The notes under the pieces: model-generated | Seen by the model: the letters and a program-made list of their open reading frames with translations, nothing else | Database searches by the model: none | What the model was told of the DNA's origin: nothing | Assembly: GCA_016793805.1 (NCBI GenBank) | Contig: JAEUIZ010000039.1 | Location: 1-64,000 of the forward strand | Direction: 5' to 3' | Origin: Phycisphaerae bacterium | Lineage (GTDB): Bacteria > Planctomycetota > Phycisphaerae > Phycisphaerales > UBA1924 | Length of the DNA: 64,000 nucleotides | In this document: piece by piece, positions 40,427-49,787 of the stretch | Layout: the number at the start of each line of letters is the position of its first letter | Numbering within the stretch: position 1 is the first letter of the stretch | Program-made: the position numbers and the translations under genes

Positions 40427-41272
40427 CTACGCGGTCTTTCTCGCCGCCTGCGCGGACTGAAGTGCCCGGGCGTAACGTCGCACCTGCTCGACCACGAACT
40501 CGCGATGGGCCGGGTGGAACGACCACTCGAACGCCATCCCGCCGTACAACTGCTGCGTCGAGTCGAGGTGCGTGTGCGCCATCCGCGCGGTGACCGCCAG
40601 CGGCGCGGGGACGTGCGGCGTGAGGTTGAGCCGAAGCCAGAACAGCCGCGAGCGCTCGATCGAACCCGAGTCGTGTCGCGTGAACAGCAGCCCAGCGCCG
40701 CCCCCGCCCAGGTTCAGCAGCGTCGCCGTGAGTTTCGGCCCGACCTCGGGAAGCACGAGCGGCTCGTCCCCCGGCTTGGCGCACCCGCCACGCTCGATGA
40801 GGTCGAGGATGTGCGCGCGGTTGGCGACCTCGGCGGCACGCACGGTTGTCGGGTCCAGGATCGGCCAGCAGTCCGCCGTGACCGGGGTGACCGACGCCGT
40901 CGAGACGCGATAGAAGTTGCGACGCTGGCATCGCTCGACGGTCTGCGGCAGCGCCAGCCGCAGCGCCCGGGTCGCCAGCCCCGGCCCGCCCGTCGAGCCC
41001 AGCGTCCGCGTGCGGAACATCCAGCGATTCTGCCCGATCGACATGCCGACAATGCACTCTAGACCCGGCCCGAAGTCGAGCGCGTGGCCCGCCGCGTTGG
41101 GCTGCTCGACCCCGATCTCCTGGTCGGTCACGCTGAGCAGCCGGACGCGCCAGATGACGTCGCCCGCCCCGGGATCCGAGGCCGGAAAGGAGAGTTCGAG
41201 CGCGCCCTGTCGCTCGAGAATCTGGTCGAGCGATTCGTGCCAGCGCTGGGTGCGGGATCGGTTGGCAGGCAA
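40427..41272 (-). CDS. PilZ/YcgR-like c-di-GMP-binding protein
   Basis: About 281 residues. An N-terminal YcgR-like beta domain (D-Q-E-I-G-V-E-Q, L-E-C-I-V-G-M-S) is followed by the PilZ domain, starting with the c-di-GMP loop C-Q-R-R-N-F-Y-R-V (RxxxR type). The D/N-x-S-x-x-G position is represented by L-L-N-L-G-G-G-G-A-G, so binding may be modified. The family brakes flagella or controls pili and exopolysaccharide. Start is uncertain: TTG 41272 has GAGGTG just upstream; no ATG or GTG lies close. It follows the transglutaminase gene on the minus strand by 149 bases. Confidence 0.7.
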   Translation of the reverse strand: MPANRSRTQRWHESLDQILERQGALELSFPASDPGAGDVIWRVRLLSVTDQEIGVEQPNAAGHALDFGPGLECIVGMSIGQNRWMFRTRTLGSTGGPGLATRALRLALPQTVERCQRRNFYRVSTASVTPVTADCWPILDPTTVRAAEVANRAHILDLIERGGCAKPGDEPLVLPEVGPKLTATLLNLGGGGAGLLFTRHDSGSIERSRLFWLRLNLTPHVPAPLAVTARMAHTHLDSTQQLYGGMAFEWSFHPAHREFVVEQVRRYARALQSAQAARKTA

Positions 41273-41421
41273 GGTCCACCTCGTCTTCCGTGTGCGTGGA
41301 GCCCCGACGCAAGGCCGGGCTCGCGCGTCGGATCGGCCCGCCCCGTGGGATGCTTGAGCGGCAAGGGCTTGCAGCGCGGCACACGGCAGCGAGCGGCCCG
41401 CGCACCCGGATCGCCGTCGTG

Positions 41422-43638
41422 TTATCGGCGTCGGCGGATCGACGCGACGCGCCGCCGCGCCGCCTCGCGTTCCGCTCGCGTGAGCGCCTCGCCCCCGAAC
41501 CGCGAGCGGTAGTAGTCGCGCACCACGTCCCGCGTGACCGACGCGGCCTCGGGGTCCGCCAACGCAATGAGTTGCGCGTGCATCGCCGGGGGCCGCCAGG
41601 CGGGCTTGCGGACGCCCCGCCGCGCCAGCACCCCGAGCAACTCGCCATAAAAGCCCAGCACCGCGGGATCGTTGGGCCGATCGTCGCGCGTGGTGCCAAG
41701 GCGACGAACGACCCAGGCGACGCCGAGCCCGATGGCGGTCACGAACGCGAAGACCGCCGCGCCCGCGAGGATCCCGCGAAAGATCGCCGGCGGCAGCCCC
41801 AGCGCCGTGCGCCGTCCACCCCCCTCGCCGTAGGCGCCGAAGATCGCCCCACCCCGTCGGCCGGTGCGACCAAAGAGCCCCGCTCGGTCGCGCTCGTCGA
41901 ACGACACCACCGAGCGATTCCACAGGTGGTCGAGCAGGTCCAGCATCTGCCGCACGCGCCCCGCCAGCCCCGGCGAGGCCCGATGGATCCGCGCGATGTC
42001 GTCCGGCGGCGTCGCATCAAACACTCGCCAGCGGCCCGTGCCTACCTCGACCTCCGCCCACGCGTGGGCGTTGCTCTCCCGCACCGTGTACGTCCCGGTA
42101 CCCGCGTTGAAGTCCGCCGCCAGATACCCCGTCACCAGCCGCGCCCCGATGCCGATGGATCGGCACATCGCCACCATCGCGGCCGCAAAGTACTCGCAGT
42201 GCCCGCGCTTCGTCGTGAACAAAAAGTGCTCGATCGGATCGACGCCCGATGGCCTCCCGGCCTCTTCGAGCGTGTACTCAAACTTCGTCCGCAGCCACGA
42301 CTGGATCGCGCGCGCCGCGCCCGCGTCGTCCTCCACCGCGCGGCTCGCTGGGTCCGGCTCGATCCCCGCGGCACGCACGACGCGCCGAGCCTCGGCCGCG
42401 ATTGCCTCCGAATCCCACCTCGCTCCGCCCGATCGCCCCATGGGCTCCGAGCCCAGCCCGTCCGTGGGCAGTGACCAGATCGTGTACGCGAACGGCCCCG
42501 TGTTCATCTTGGCCGTCAGCGTCCGACCCGGCCCAAGGACCAGCGGCTCACGCTCGCGCGGCACTCGGTCCCCCACGCGGCCTCGATCCCGCTCCACCGG
42601 CGCCTCCGCCAGTTGGATCGCCACCGGCCTCCACAGCCCGAAAAACGTCGCCGGAGTCCCCGCCGGTGGCGTGTCACGCATCCGCACGTCCTGACGGATG
42701 AGCGAGCCCGCGCCGATCTCGCCGAACACCGCCATCGAGTTCGCCTCGACCGCGATCCCGCGACCCGCGCCGACCCGCGCCGACCACAGCCCGTTGTCGT
42801 ACTGCTCCAGGACCGCGCCGCGAAGGTACAGCACCTCGCTCACCGACCCGATGCCGGGCCCGGTGGTGTCGTTGGTGGACGCCGCCTGCCGAACCTCGAC
42901 CTCCATGACGACGGTGGGGGACTCGGAGATCACCCCGCGCGTCCCGAGTTGCACGACGTTGGAGAACCCCGTCACCGAGCCGCCCGCGCGGCGCGCAAAC
43001 CCGCCGAAAAAGCCCTCGCCCACGCCGCGTGGCATGATGAGGAACACGAACACCGCCGACCCCAGGATCAGGAAGACCGAGGCCGTGGTCGTCATGCCCA
43101 GCCGCGGGGCGCGGGCGTCGGCGGTCCACTCGCGGGGCGGGGGGACGGGACTGGCGCCCTCCCCGCGCTGGCGGGCGGAGATCAGCCCCGCGCGGAGTTG
43201 CAGCAGCATCGTGCCCAGGACGAGCGCCGGGCCCGACGCCGCCAGCAGCACGCCCACCACCAGCGAACTGCTCGTGAGCATCGCCGCGATGAGCAGGAAC
43301 ACGGCGAGGGCCAGGATCTGCCCATCGTCGCGAGGGCCGCGACGGTCGCCGATCTTCAGCAGCAGGATGTAGACCGCGATGGTTGCGATCGCGCTCACGC
43401 TGACCTCGCGCCGCACCCACACCACCGCCAGCAGCACGATGCCGATCAGCAGCAGGTTCACGGCCCGCCTCGGGAGCCGCAGCGGGTTCGCCGCTCGCGA
43501 CGACAGCACCCACGCCGCGAGCCCCACCGGGAGCGCGAACGCGGCGAGGGCCAGGTTCGCGTCGGCGAGGCAGAACGCGGTGATCGCGAGCATCACCAGC
43601 ACCCCGGCGCACCACGCAAATCCGCGGTCGAGGTTCAT
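41422..43638 (-). CDS. Membrane-bound transglutaminase-like protein (TgpA-type)
   Basis: 738 residues. About six N-terminal transmembrane helices, then a periplasmic transglutaminase-like core with the Cys-His-Asp triad: R-G-H-C-E-Y-F, N-A-H-A-W-A-E-V and F-D-A-T-P-P. One further helix follows near residue 620, then a cytoplasmic tail. TgpA-type proteins act in the envelope, as amidohydrolase or protein cross-linking enzyme; the exact substrate is unknown. ATG 43638 overlaps the DUF58 stop. TgpA and DUF58 usually occur with a MoxR AAA+ ATPase, which is missing here. Confidence 0.87.
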   Translation of the reverse strand: MNLDRGFAWCAGVLVMLAITAFCLADANLALAAFALPVGLAAWVLSSRAANPLRLPRRAVNLLLIGIVLLAVVWVRREVSVSAIATIAVYILLLKIGDRRGPRDDGQILALAVFLLIAAMLTSSSLVVGVLLAASGPALVLGTMLLQLRAGLISARQRGEGASPVPPPREWTADARAPRLGMTTTASVFLILGSAVFVFLIMPRGVGEGFFGGFARRAGGSVTGFSNVVQLGTRGVISESPTVVMEVEVRQAASTNDTTGPGIGSVSEVLYLRGAVLEQYDNGLWSARVGAGRGIAVEANSMAVFGEIGAGSLIRQDVRMRDTPPAGTPATFFGLWRPVAIQLAEAPVERDRGRVGDRVPREREPLVLGPGRTLTAKMNTGPFAYTIWSLPTDGLGSEPMGRSGGARWDSEAIAAEARRVVRAAGIEPDPASRAVEDDAGAARAIQSWLRTKFEYTLEEAGRPSGVDPIEHFLFTTKRGHCEYFAAAMVAMCRSIGIGARLVTGYLAADFNAGTGTYTVRESNAHAWAEVEVGTGRWRVFDATPPDDIARIHRASPGLAGRVRQMLDLLDHLWNRSVVSFDERDRAGLFGRTGRRGGAIFGAYGEGGGRRTALGLPPAIFRGILAGAAVFAFVTAIGLGVAWVVRRLGTTRDDRPNDPAVLGFYGELLGVLARRGVRKPAWRPPAMHAQLIALADPEAASVTRDVVRDYYRSRFGGEALTRAEREAARRRVASIRRRR

Positions 43639-44819
43639 GCCCGGCCGCTCCTGCCGCGGGCGCCCCCCGCCGAACTCGCCGACTCGCTCAGGATCACGCC
43701 GAGGATCGCGCGGGTCCGATCATCCTCGGCAAAGACCTCCGCGATGCGCGTCGCGTCGACGTGCGCCGCGTGGCTCGGACCAAGCGATCGGTCGGCCTCG
43801 CCCGGATGCACGACCACGCACGCGCCGCGGCCGATGCGTGGGGCGCTCGCGTCCGAGTCCGCCGCCGGCTCGCCGACCTCGATCAGCGCCAGTTCCTCGA
43901 CCATCCGGCGGAGGTGCGCGGGCGATTGGCCCGGACGGAACTCGAGCCGGTGCGACGGGACCACCAGCCCGACGGCCAGCCCGTCGTGCCTCGCCCGGCG
44001 AAGCAGCGCCGAGGCGGCCGCGATGGCGAGTTCGTTGGCGCTCGGGCGTGCGCTCGCGTCCAGCCGCAGCACCACCCACAACCGCCGCGGCGAGGGCGAC
44101 GCGGTCTGGCGGACCACCAGTTCGCCCGTCCGTGCCGAGCGCCGCCACGCGATCGACCGCGGCGCATCGCCCGGCACGTACTCCCGCAGCCCATAGAACT
44201 CCTCGCCCGTGCCCGGCGTCAACGCGGCCTCGGCGCCGGCATAGGCGCGGGCCGTCGCACGCCGATACAGCCCCTCGCGGATCGCCAACTCGGGCGGGAG
44301 CACCAGCACCTCGCCCGGGAGCGCGAACGTGCTCGACTTGCGCGTCAGCCCGAACGGGAGCGTCGTCCACAGACGCACGTCGCCCACTCGCATCCGCCCC
44401 CGGCGACGCGGCACGATCCGCGCCTCGACGATCACCGACCGGCGCGGCTCCACACCCACCACGAACGCCCGCGGCGGCGCGGTGAACGCGGCCCATGTCG
44501 TGCCGCTGCTCGCCACCTCGTCCACACTGATCCCATACGCCGGGAGCCAGCGCCCCCGATTCGACACCCGATACCGCAGCGCCGTGGGCGTGGCCAGTGC
44601 GGCGCGGATCGTCGGCAACCGCTCCAGCCCCGCCCCCATCAGCGACGACCCGCTGATCACCCCCGACACCAGCAGCCCGCCGATCGCCAGCCCCAGCGCG
44701 AGGAAGAGCAGGTTGTTCTGGCTGTTGATCGCGCCCACCGCGAGGAACAGCGTGACAAGGACGTACAGCACCCCCGGCGTGTGGAAGTGGTACCGCCGGC
44801 GCGGCCCGGCGACGCTCAT
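43635..44819 (-). CDS. DUF58 (vWA-like) membrane protein
   Basis: 394 residues. Two close transmembrane helices near the N-terminus (about 15-60), a beta-rich region, then the DUF58 signature Y-V-P-G-D-A-P-R-S-I-A-W-R-R-S-A-R with the conserved W-R-x-S-A-R, leading into a vWA-like domain. DUF58 proteins partner with MoxR ATPases and transglutaminase-like proteins in envelope processes. Here it is coupled by 4-base overlaps to the lipoprotein upstream and the TgpA-like gene downstream. Confidence 0.86.
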   Translation of the reverse strand: MSVAGPRRRYHFHTPGVLYVLVTLFLAVGAINSQNNLLFLALGLAIGGLLVSGVISGSSLMGAGLERLPTIRAALATPTALRYRVSNRGRWLPAYGISVDEVASSGTTWAAFTAPPRAFVVGVEPRRSVIVEARIVPRRRGRMRVGDVRLWTTLPFGLTRKSSTFALPGEVLVLPPELAIREGLYRRATARAYAGAEAALTPGTGEEFYGLREYVPGDAPRSIAWRRSARTGELVVRQTASPSPRRLWVVLRLDASARPSANELAIAAASALLRRARHDGLAVGLVVPSHRLEFRPGQSPAHLRRMVEELALIEVGEPAADSDASAPRIGRGACVVVHPGEADRSLGPSHAAHVDATRIAEVFAEDDRTRAILGVILSESASSAGGARGRSGRA

Positions 44820-45214
44820 GGCGCGACGCGCTTGACGAGGATCAGCACGGCCCGATTCCCCGACGGAGGCGACGGGATCTCGCCCACCGTCGGCATGAAC
44901 CCGTCGCCGGTCGCGCGAAACTCGATCGGGCGCGCCACGGCCGTCTGCTCCCGCACCCGGAACCAGAACGCGCCCTTGCGATCCGAGACGACCTCGCCCA
45001 GACTCTCGCCCGAAGCCGCGGACGGATTCACCCGCCCCGCGACCGTCACGCCCGGCTCGCCCTGCCCCGTGTAGCGAGGATCCGTGCGATCAACCACGAG
45101 CACGAACGGCACCTCGCCCACGAGGACTTTCCCCTCCACGATCAGGCCCTTCCGGCAGCCGCCCATGCCCATCGCCAACGCCGCCGCCACCACGCCCAGC
45201 ACGACCGTCTTCAT
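44816..45214 (-). CDS. Small lipoprotein, carboxypeptidase-regulatory-like fold
   Basis: 132 residues, ATG 45214 with GGGAG upstream. Lipobox M-G-M-G-G-C. The mature domain G-K-V-L-V-G-E-V-P-F-V-L-V-V-D-R, G-V-T-V-A-G-R-V-N and D-R-K-G-A-F-W-F-R-V suggests a transthyretin/Ig-like beta sandwich. Function unknown. It is wedged between scpB and DUF58 with overlaps at both ends, so it belongs to that operon and probably to the envelope function of its downstream neighbours. Confidence 0.75.
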   Translation of the reverse strand: MKTVVLGVVAAALAMGMGGCRKGLIVEGKVLVGEVPFVLVVDRTDPRYTGQGEPGVTVAGRVNPSAASGESLGEVVSDRKGAFWFRVREQTAVARPIEFRATGDGFMPTVGEIPSPPSGNRAVLILVKRVAP

Positions 45215-45777
45215 GGTGCTCCCTTCAGTTCCGCGATCGTCGGCAGGTCCGCCACCGACGAGAGCCCGAAGTGATCGAGGAACTCCTTGGTCGTTCCATA
45301 CAGCAGCGGGCGCCCGAGTTCCTCGGCCCGACCCTTGACCGTCACCAGCCGACGCTCGAGCAGCGACCGCAGCACCTCGCCGCAGCCCACGCCCCGGATC
45401 GCCTCCAGGTGCGCCCGCGTGATCGGCTGCTTGTACGCGATGATCGCCAGGCACTCGAGCGCCGCACGCGACAGCCGACCCTCCGACCTCGACTTGTGGA
45501 ACGCCGACAGCACCCCGCCAAACTCCGGCAGCGTCATCACCCGGAACCCGCCCGCGACGCGCTCGAGTCGGAAACTCCGCCCAGTCGCCGCGTACGTCTC
45601 GTTGAGCGTCCGCACCGCGTCGTCGATCGGTCCCTCGTCCGCGAGCCCGAGAACCTCGGCCAGTCGCCTCGGCGGAATCGGGCGGTCCGAGGTCAGGAGG
45701 ATCGCCTCAACCGACCCCGCCACGTCCGCCGGCAGCGGCTTGGCCTCGATCTCCCCTCGAACTTCGGGCTCGCTCAT
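45211..45777 (-). CDS. scpB: Segregation and condensation protein ScpB
   Basis: 188 residues, ATG 45777; the track upstream in frame is not protein-like. Two winged-helix domains with the ScpB phrases E-A-I-L-L-T-S-D-R-P-I, L-S-R-A-A-L-E-C-L-A-I-I-A-Y-K-Q-P-I-T-R and G-R-P-L-L-Y-G-T-T-K-E-F-L-D-H-F-G-L. ScpB dimers bind ScpA and SMC to condense chromosomes. No scpA or smc lies in the window. Its stop overlaps the lipoprotein start, placing a chromosome-segregation gene at the head of an envelope operon. Confidence 0.92.
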   Translation of the reverse strand: MSEPEVRGEIEAKPLPADVAGSVEAILLTSDRPIPPRRLAEVLGLADEGPIDDAVRTLNETYAATGRSFRLERVAGGFRVMTLPEFGGVLSAFHKSRSEGRLSRAALECLAIIAYKQPITRAHLEAIRGVGCGEVLRSLLERRLVTVKGRAEELGRPLLYGTTKEFLDHFGLSSVADLPTIAELKGAP

Positions 45778-45948
45778 CCTCGATGCTACCCCCCGCACGC
45801 CCCCCGGGAAAGCCGCCGAGCACGCACGCACCCCTCGGGTCCGATTACTGCACCCCTCGCCATACATCCAGACCTCCCGTCCGCGGTCGCGGGCCCCTTC
45901 CGCGGAGTTCCTGATCCGCGTCGCCGATACCCGGGACGAGGGCTCCCC

Positions 45949-46341
45949 ATGGACCAACCACTCATCCTGCTCGCCGACGACGAGGCGCCGATCACCTGCG
46001 TGGTCGGGCAGCGCCTCGAGGCCGCGGGCTATGCGCTCATGGTCGCTCGCGACGGCGTCGAGGCGTTCGAGTTGGCCACGACGCGTCTGCCGCGTGCCGT
46101 CATCACCGACCTCCAGATGCCTCGAATGAGCGGCCTGGAACTCGCCACGCGCCTGAAGGAAACACCGACGACGACGCACGTCCCGATCATCCTGCTCACC
46201 GCCCGGGGCTACATCCTCACCCCCGAGCAGATGGCCCGCACCAACATCCGCCACCTCATCAGCAAGCCCTTCAGCGCCAAGGACGTCCTCAAACGCCTCA
46301 CCGAGTTGCTCGGAGGCGCCGCGCAAGGGGTCGCCGCGTGA
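45949..46341 (+). CDS. Single-domain response regulator
   Basis: 130 residues, only a receiver domain. Acidic pair D-D-E, phosphoacceptor Asp in V-I-T-D-L-Q-M-P-R-M-S-G, Thr in L-L-T-A and Lys in I-S-K-P-F are all present. With no output domain it acts by protein contact. The stop overlaps the GTG of the HD-GYP gene (GTGA), so it probably relays phosphorylation to that protein. GAGGG precedes the ATG. Confidence 0.9.
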   Translation: MDQPLILLADDEAPITCVVGQRLEAAGYALMVARDGVEAFELATTRLPRAVITDLQMPRMSGLELATRLKETPTTTHVPIILLTARGYILTPEQMARTNIRHLISKPFSAKDVLKRLTELLGGAAQGVAA

Positions 46342-47933
46342 GCCCCCCGGTCGCCGACCGCGGGCTCCACCGGCCCTTCTTCGACCGCTGCCGGGCGCTC
46401 GGGCTCGCGATGTGGCGCTGCGACACCGCCGGCGCGATCGTCGATGAGCCCGCGGAGCCGGGCCAGGCCGGGCTCTGGCTCCACAGCCGCGCCCTCTCCC
46501 AGGTCGTCTCCCAGGAGGGCCGACGATGGGCGACCAACGCCGGCGAAGGCGTCGACTCCGTCGCGCCGGGCGCGTGGATCATCCGCGTCAGCGAGATGCG
46601 CCGACGCCGAAAGGTCGGCGGGTTCCTCCTCCTGGCGCTCTCGCCCGAGGGCCTCGAGTCGAGTTTCTTCGCCTCGGCCTGCGAGGTCGCGGGGCTCGAC
46701 GAGGCCGCCGCTCGTCGCGCCCTCTGGCGCTTCGCACGCCACGACGCCCGCAGCGCCGCGGCCTTGGCGCTCTCGCTCCCGTGGATGGTCCACGACGCCG
46801 CCGCGCTCTCCGAGCACGAAGCCGCCGTCGGCGGCTTCACCTCCGAACTCTCACGCTCCTACGAGACCATCGACGTCCTCTACGCCCTCGGCCGCGCCAT
46901 GCAGGACATCGACCGCCCCGAGAACTTCGTCACCCTCCTCTGCGATCGCCTCCACCAGACCATGGACTTCGGGTACTTCGGCGTCTGGTTCGACAACTGC
47001 AACCTCCCGGGGCTCTCCGGCATGCGCTTCGAACGCGGCGCGGTTCCGCCCGGCTTTGACCTCGATCGGCTCTACCAGAGAGAACAACCGGGCTGCGACG
47101 TCGGGCCCACGATCGTCCCGATCGGAGGCGATTCGCCGCACTTGGGCCAACTCCTCCTCCAGCCCATCCTCACCGAGCAGGGCCGCGCCGGCGTCATCAT
47201 CGCCTGCGACAAGCGAGGCGACGACCCCCAGGTCTCCAGTTACGACACGCAACTCATCGGCGCCGGCGCTGCCTTCGCCGGTTCCTTCGCCGAGAACGCC
47301 CGGCTCTATCACGATCACAAGGCCATGTTCCTCGGCTCGCTGCGCGCCCTCACCGCCGCCATCGACGCCAAGGACGCCTACACCCGCGGCCACTCCGAGC
47401 GCGTGGCCCACGTCGCCCGCCAACTCGCCTTCGCCGCCGGTTTCCGTCCCGTCGCCGCCGAGCGAGTCCACGTCTGCGGGCTCCTCCACGACGTCGGCAA
47501 GATCGGCGTCCCAGAGGCCGTCCTCCTCAAGCCGGGACGCCTCTCGGACGACGAGTTCGAACTCATCAAGCGACATCCCGCCATCGGCCACGGGATCCTC
47601 AAGGACATCCCCAGCCTCCACGACGTGCTGCCGGGTGTCCTGCACCACCACGAGCGATGGGACGGCATGGGCTATCCCGAGGGCCTCGCGGGCGACAAGA
47701 TCCCCCTCGTCGCCCGGGTCCTCGCCCTCGCCGACACCTTCGACGCCATGAGTTCCAATCGCTCCTACCGCTCCGCCATGCCCCGTGAGAGGGTCCTCGC
47801 CGAGATCGCCGCCAACGCTGGCAAGCAGTTCGACCCCGAACTCGCCTCGATCTTTGTTCGGCTCGACTTCGCCGAGTTCGACGCCATGGTCGCACGCCAC
47901 GCCTCGCAACAAGCCCTGCCCGCCGCGGCCTAG
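46338..47933 (+). CDS. HD-GYP domain protein with GAF-like sensor (putative c-di-GMP phosphodiesterase)
   Basis: 531 residues from GTG 46338. Residues 1-150 have no recognised domain; about 165-325 look GAF-like; about 335-510 are HD-GYP. The HD-GYP part has L-L-H-D-V-G-K-I-G-V-P, H-H-E-R-W-D-G-M-G-Y-P-E-G-L-A-G-D-K-I-P and L-A-D-T-F-D-A-M. All metal ligands and the GYP element are kept, so hydrolysis of cyclic di-GMP is expected. Together with the coupled receiver it forms a two-gene c-di-GMP-lowering unit. Targets could be the PilZ proteins or the pilus ATPase in this window (inference). Confidence 0.9.
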   Translation: MSPPVADRGLHRPFFDRCRALGLAMWRCDTAGAIVDEPAEPGQAGLWLHSRALSQVVSQEGRRWATNAGEGVDSVAPGAWIIRVSEMRRRRKVGGFLLLALSPEGLESSFFASACEVAGLDEAAARRALWRFARHDARSAAALALSLPWMVHDAAALSEHEAAVGGFTSELSRSYETIDVLYALGRAMQDIDRPENFVTLLCDRLHQTMDFGYFGVWFDNCNLPGLSGMRFERGAVPPGFDLDRLYQREQPGCDVGPTIVPIGGDSPHLGQLLLQPILTEQGRAGVIIACDKRGDDPQVSSYDTQLIGAGAAFAGSFAENARLYHDHKAMFLGSLRALTAAIDAKDAYTRGHSERVAHVARQLAFAAGFRPVAAERVHVCGLLHDVGKIGVPEAVLLKPGRLSDDEFELIKRHPAIGHGILKDIPSLHDVLPGVLHHHERWDGMGYPEGLAGDKIPLVARVLALADTFDAMSSNRSYRSAMPRERVLAEIAANAGKQFDPELASIFVRLDFAEFDAMVARHASQQALPAAA

Positions 47934-47971
47934 CGCACCCGCACGACCCCATCCCGCCCCAGCCCTCTCTC

Positions 47972-47988
47972 AGGCGCCGGCCGCGCCT
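47972..47988. terminator. Hairpin between convergent HD-GYP and pilin-cluster genes
   Basis: AGGCGC-CGGCC-GCGCCT, a 6-bp stem in the 82-base gap between two convergent genes. There is no U-tract on either strand; weak evidence. Confidence 0.35.
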
Positions 47989-48015
47989 CCCCCCTGACGC
48001 TCCACGGGCTGCGAC

Positions 48016-49287
48016 CTACGGGTCCACCACCCGTGCCCACGTGCCCGGCTGCACGCTCAGCCGCACCGACTCGGTGTACCCCATCGGCGGGTTCGCCGCG
48101 ATCGTCGAGTCCCAGATCAACTGGTTGTTCCCCTCCACCGACACCGCGGTCGAGCCCGTCAGCGACGAGAGGATCACCCCGCGGACCGTCGCCGTGTTCG
48201 ACAGCGTGACCAGCCCCGTCGCGTGAACCAGCCCGCGAACCTCGCTCGGGTACGAGTCCGTCGTGTCCGAATCGCTCACGCCCTGGTACGGCGCGCCCGC
48301 CGGATTGAAGTTGACCCCGACCGTCGACTCCTGCAGCGTCGCCGCCGCGCTCTCGATCTCGATGAACAGGTCCCCGGCCACCAACAGCGCCGGATAATCC
48401 GCCCGGTGCGGATGGATGAAGACTCGATCCGCCAGGTGGACGGCCGCGCCGTCCGAACAGATCACCACCAGCGTCCCCTTGATCCGGCAGTTGCGGATCG
48501 TCAAATCCTTGCTCGTGCGAACGACGTACACCCCATCCGCGTTCACGCCCCCGCCCATCGGGTTCACCCCAGCCGAGAGCACCAGATTCTCCATCACGCC
48601 GTTCGCTGGTGCGATGGCCGTCCCCACGTCGGCGTAGAACGAGATCGCGCTCGCCCGCGCCACCGTGAGTTGCTGCGACGTGATCGCCACCGTCCCGACC
48701 AACAGCCCTCCGCCCGCCCTCGCCTTCGCCCGTGCCGTCCCGACAAACGTCCCATCATTCAGCAGCGTCGAGTGCGTCGCGATCGGCGCGCCCGTCACCG
48801 TCAGCCACGCGCCGGACAGGACCTCGATCTCTCCATCGGCGTGCATCGCCAGGCTCAACGAATCCAGCGGCACGCCCGTCGCGCCCAGGCGCACCTGTGT
48901 CATCTGCCGCGCCGAACCCTTCACCCCCACGCCCGTCAGCAGGACCGGCTCGTACTCGTTCCCGCTCACCGTCGTCCCCGACGTGCCCGTGATCCGTAGC
49001 GACACCGTCCCACGCCCCAGCGCCCGCGGCGACGCCCAACTCGCCGCCGGCCTCGATCGCCAGTTCGGGTCCTTCGACAGTTCGACCACCGCCGCCTGCA
49101 CCGCCGAATCCGCCAGGAATCGCGCCTCGATCCCGTCCATCGCCGCGATCGTTGCCTGCCGCTGCGCCCGCATCTCTGCCACCACGCCCACGCCGATCAG
49201 GCCCATGAGCATCGACGCGCCCAGCACGGCGAAGTAGACCCCGCCGCGCCGCCGCATCGCCGCTCGTGCCGCTCGCGTCTGGCTCAT
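48016..49287 (-). CDS. PilX/GspK-like minor pilin or exported assembly protein
   Basis: 423 residues from ATG 49287, which overlaps the upstream gene stop. The N-terminus R-R-R-G-G-V-Y-F-A-V-L-G-A-S-M-L resembles a class III-type leader and hydrophobic helix, but lacks the +5 Glu of true pilins, as GspK/PilX-like proteins can. The remainder is a long beta-rich region with repeated short strands (I-S-F-Y-A-D-V-G, G-V-Y-V-V-R-T-S-K-D-L-T-I-R) like a beta helix. Last gene of the pilin cluster. Probably a tip or secreted component. Confidence 0.7.
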   Translation of the reverse strand: MSQTRAARAAMRRRGGVYFAVLGASMLMGLIGVGVVAEMRAQRQATIAAMDGIEARFLADSAVQAAVVELSKDPNWRSRPAASWASPRALGRGTVSLRITGTSGTTVSGNEYEPVLLTGVGVKGSARQMTQVRLGATGVPLDSLSLAMHADGEIEVLSGAWLTVTGAPIATHSTLLNDGTFVGTARAKARAGGGLLVGTVAITSQQLTVARASAISFYADVGTAIAPANGVMENLVLSAGVNPMGGGVNADGVYVVRTSKDLTIRNCRIKGTLVVICSDGAAVHLADRVFIHPHRADYPALLVAGDLFIEIESAAATLQESTVGVNFNPAGAPYQGVSDSDTTDSYPSEVRGLVHATGLVTLSNTATVRGVILSSLTGSTAVSVEGNNQLIWDSTIAANPPMGYTESVRLSVQPGTWARVVDP

Positions 49288-49787
49288 CGTTCCACCATCT
49301 CCGATCGGCACGCCGCCAGCCGCGCCAGTTCCTTGCCGTCACGCTCCACGCGCACCGTGATCCGCTTCACGCCCGACTCCGCCCCGACCGTCGCGCCCGG
49401 CGACGCCGGTTCCACCCACTCCACGTCCACCACGAACCGCATCCGCGACGTCCCCGGCAGCGCCTTGCCCGAGCGATCCGCGCACGCCGCCTTGTACCCC
49501 GCGTAGTCGTCCACGTCGTCATACAGCGTCCGGTCCACCTCCAGCGCGTCCGGCCCAAGCCCGCCTCCGAGCAGCGGCTCCTGGTACGCGAGGTCCGTGA
49601 TCTCCGTCATCAGCGCCGAGGCCGCAGACATCGCCGCCAGCCGCTGCGTGTTCCACACCTGCCCGACCCGCGCCGCCGCCACCGCGTTCAGCGACGCCGC
49701 CAGCATCACCGACGCCACCGCCATCGAGAGCACGGCCTCGACGAGCGTGATGCCGCGGGCGCCGAGTTGTCGCTTCGCGTGTGTCAT
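49284..49787 (-). CDS. Type IV prepilin-like protein (PilV-like)
   Basis: 167 residues. Prepilin leader M-T-H-A-K-R-Q-L-G-A-R-G then I-T-L-V-E-A-V-L-S: Gly at -1 and Glu at +5, followed by a hydrophobic helix. The rest is a small mixed domain. It would be cleaved by prepilin peptidase (none encoded in the window) and join the pilus or pseudopilus as a minor subunit. Overlaps both neighbours by four bases. Confidence 0.8.
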   Translation of the reverse strand: MTHAKRQLGARGITLVEAVLSMAVASVMLAASLNAVAAARVGQVWNTQRLAAMSAASALMTEITDLAYQEPLLGGGLGPDALEVDRTLYDDVDDYAGYKAACADRSGKALPGTSRMRFVVDVEWVEPASPGATVGAESGVKRITVRVERDGKELARLAACRSEMVER

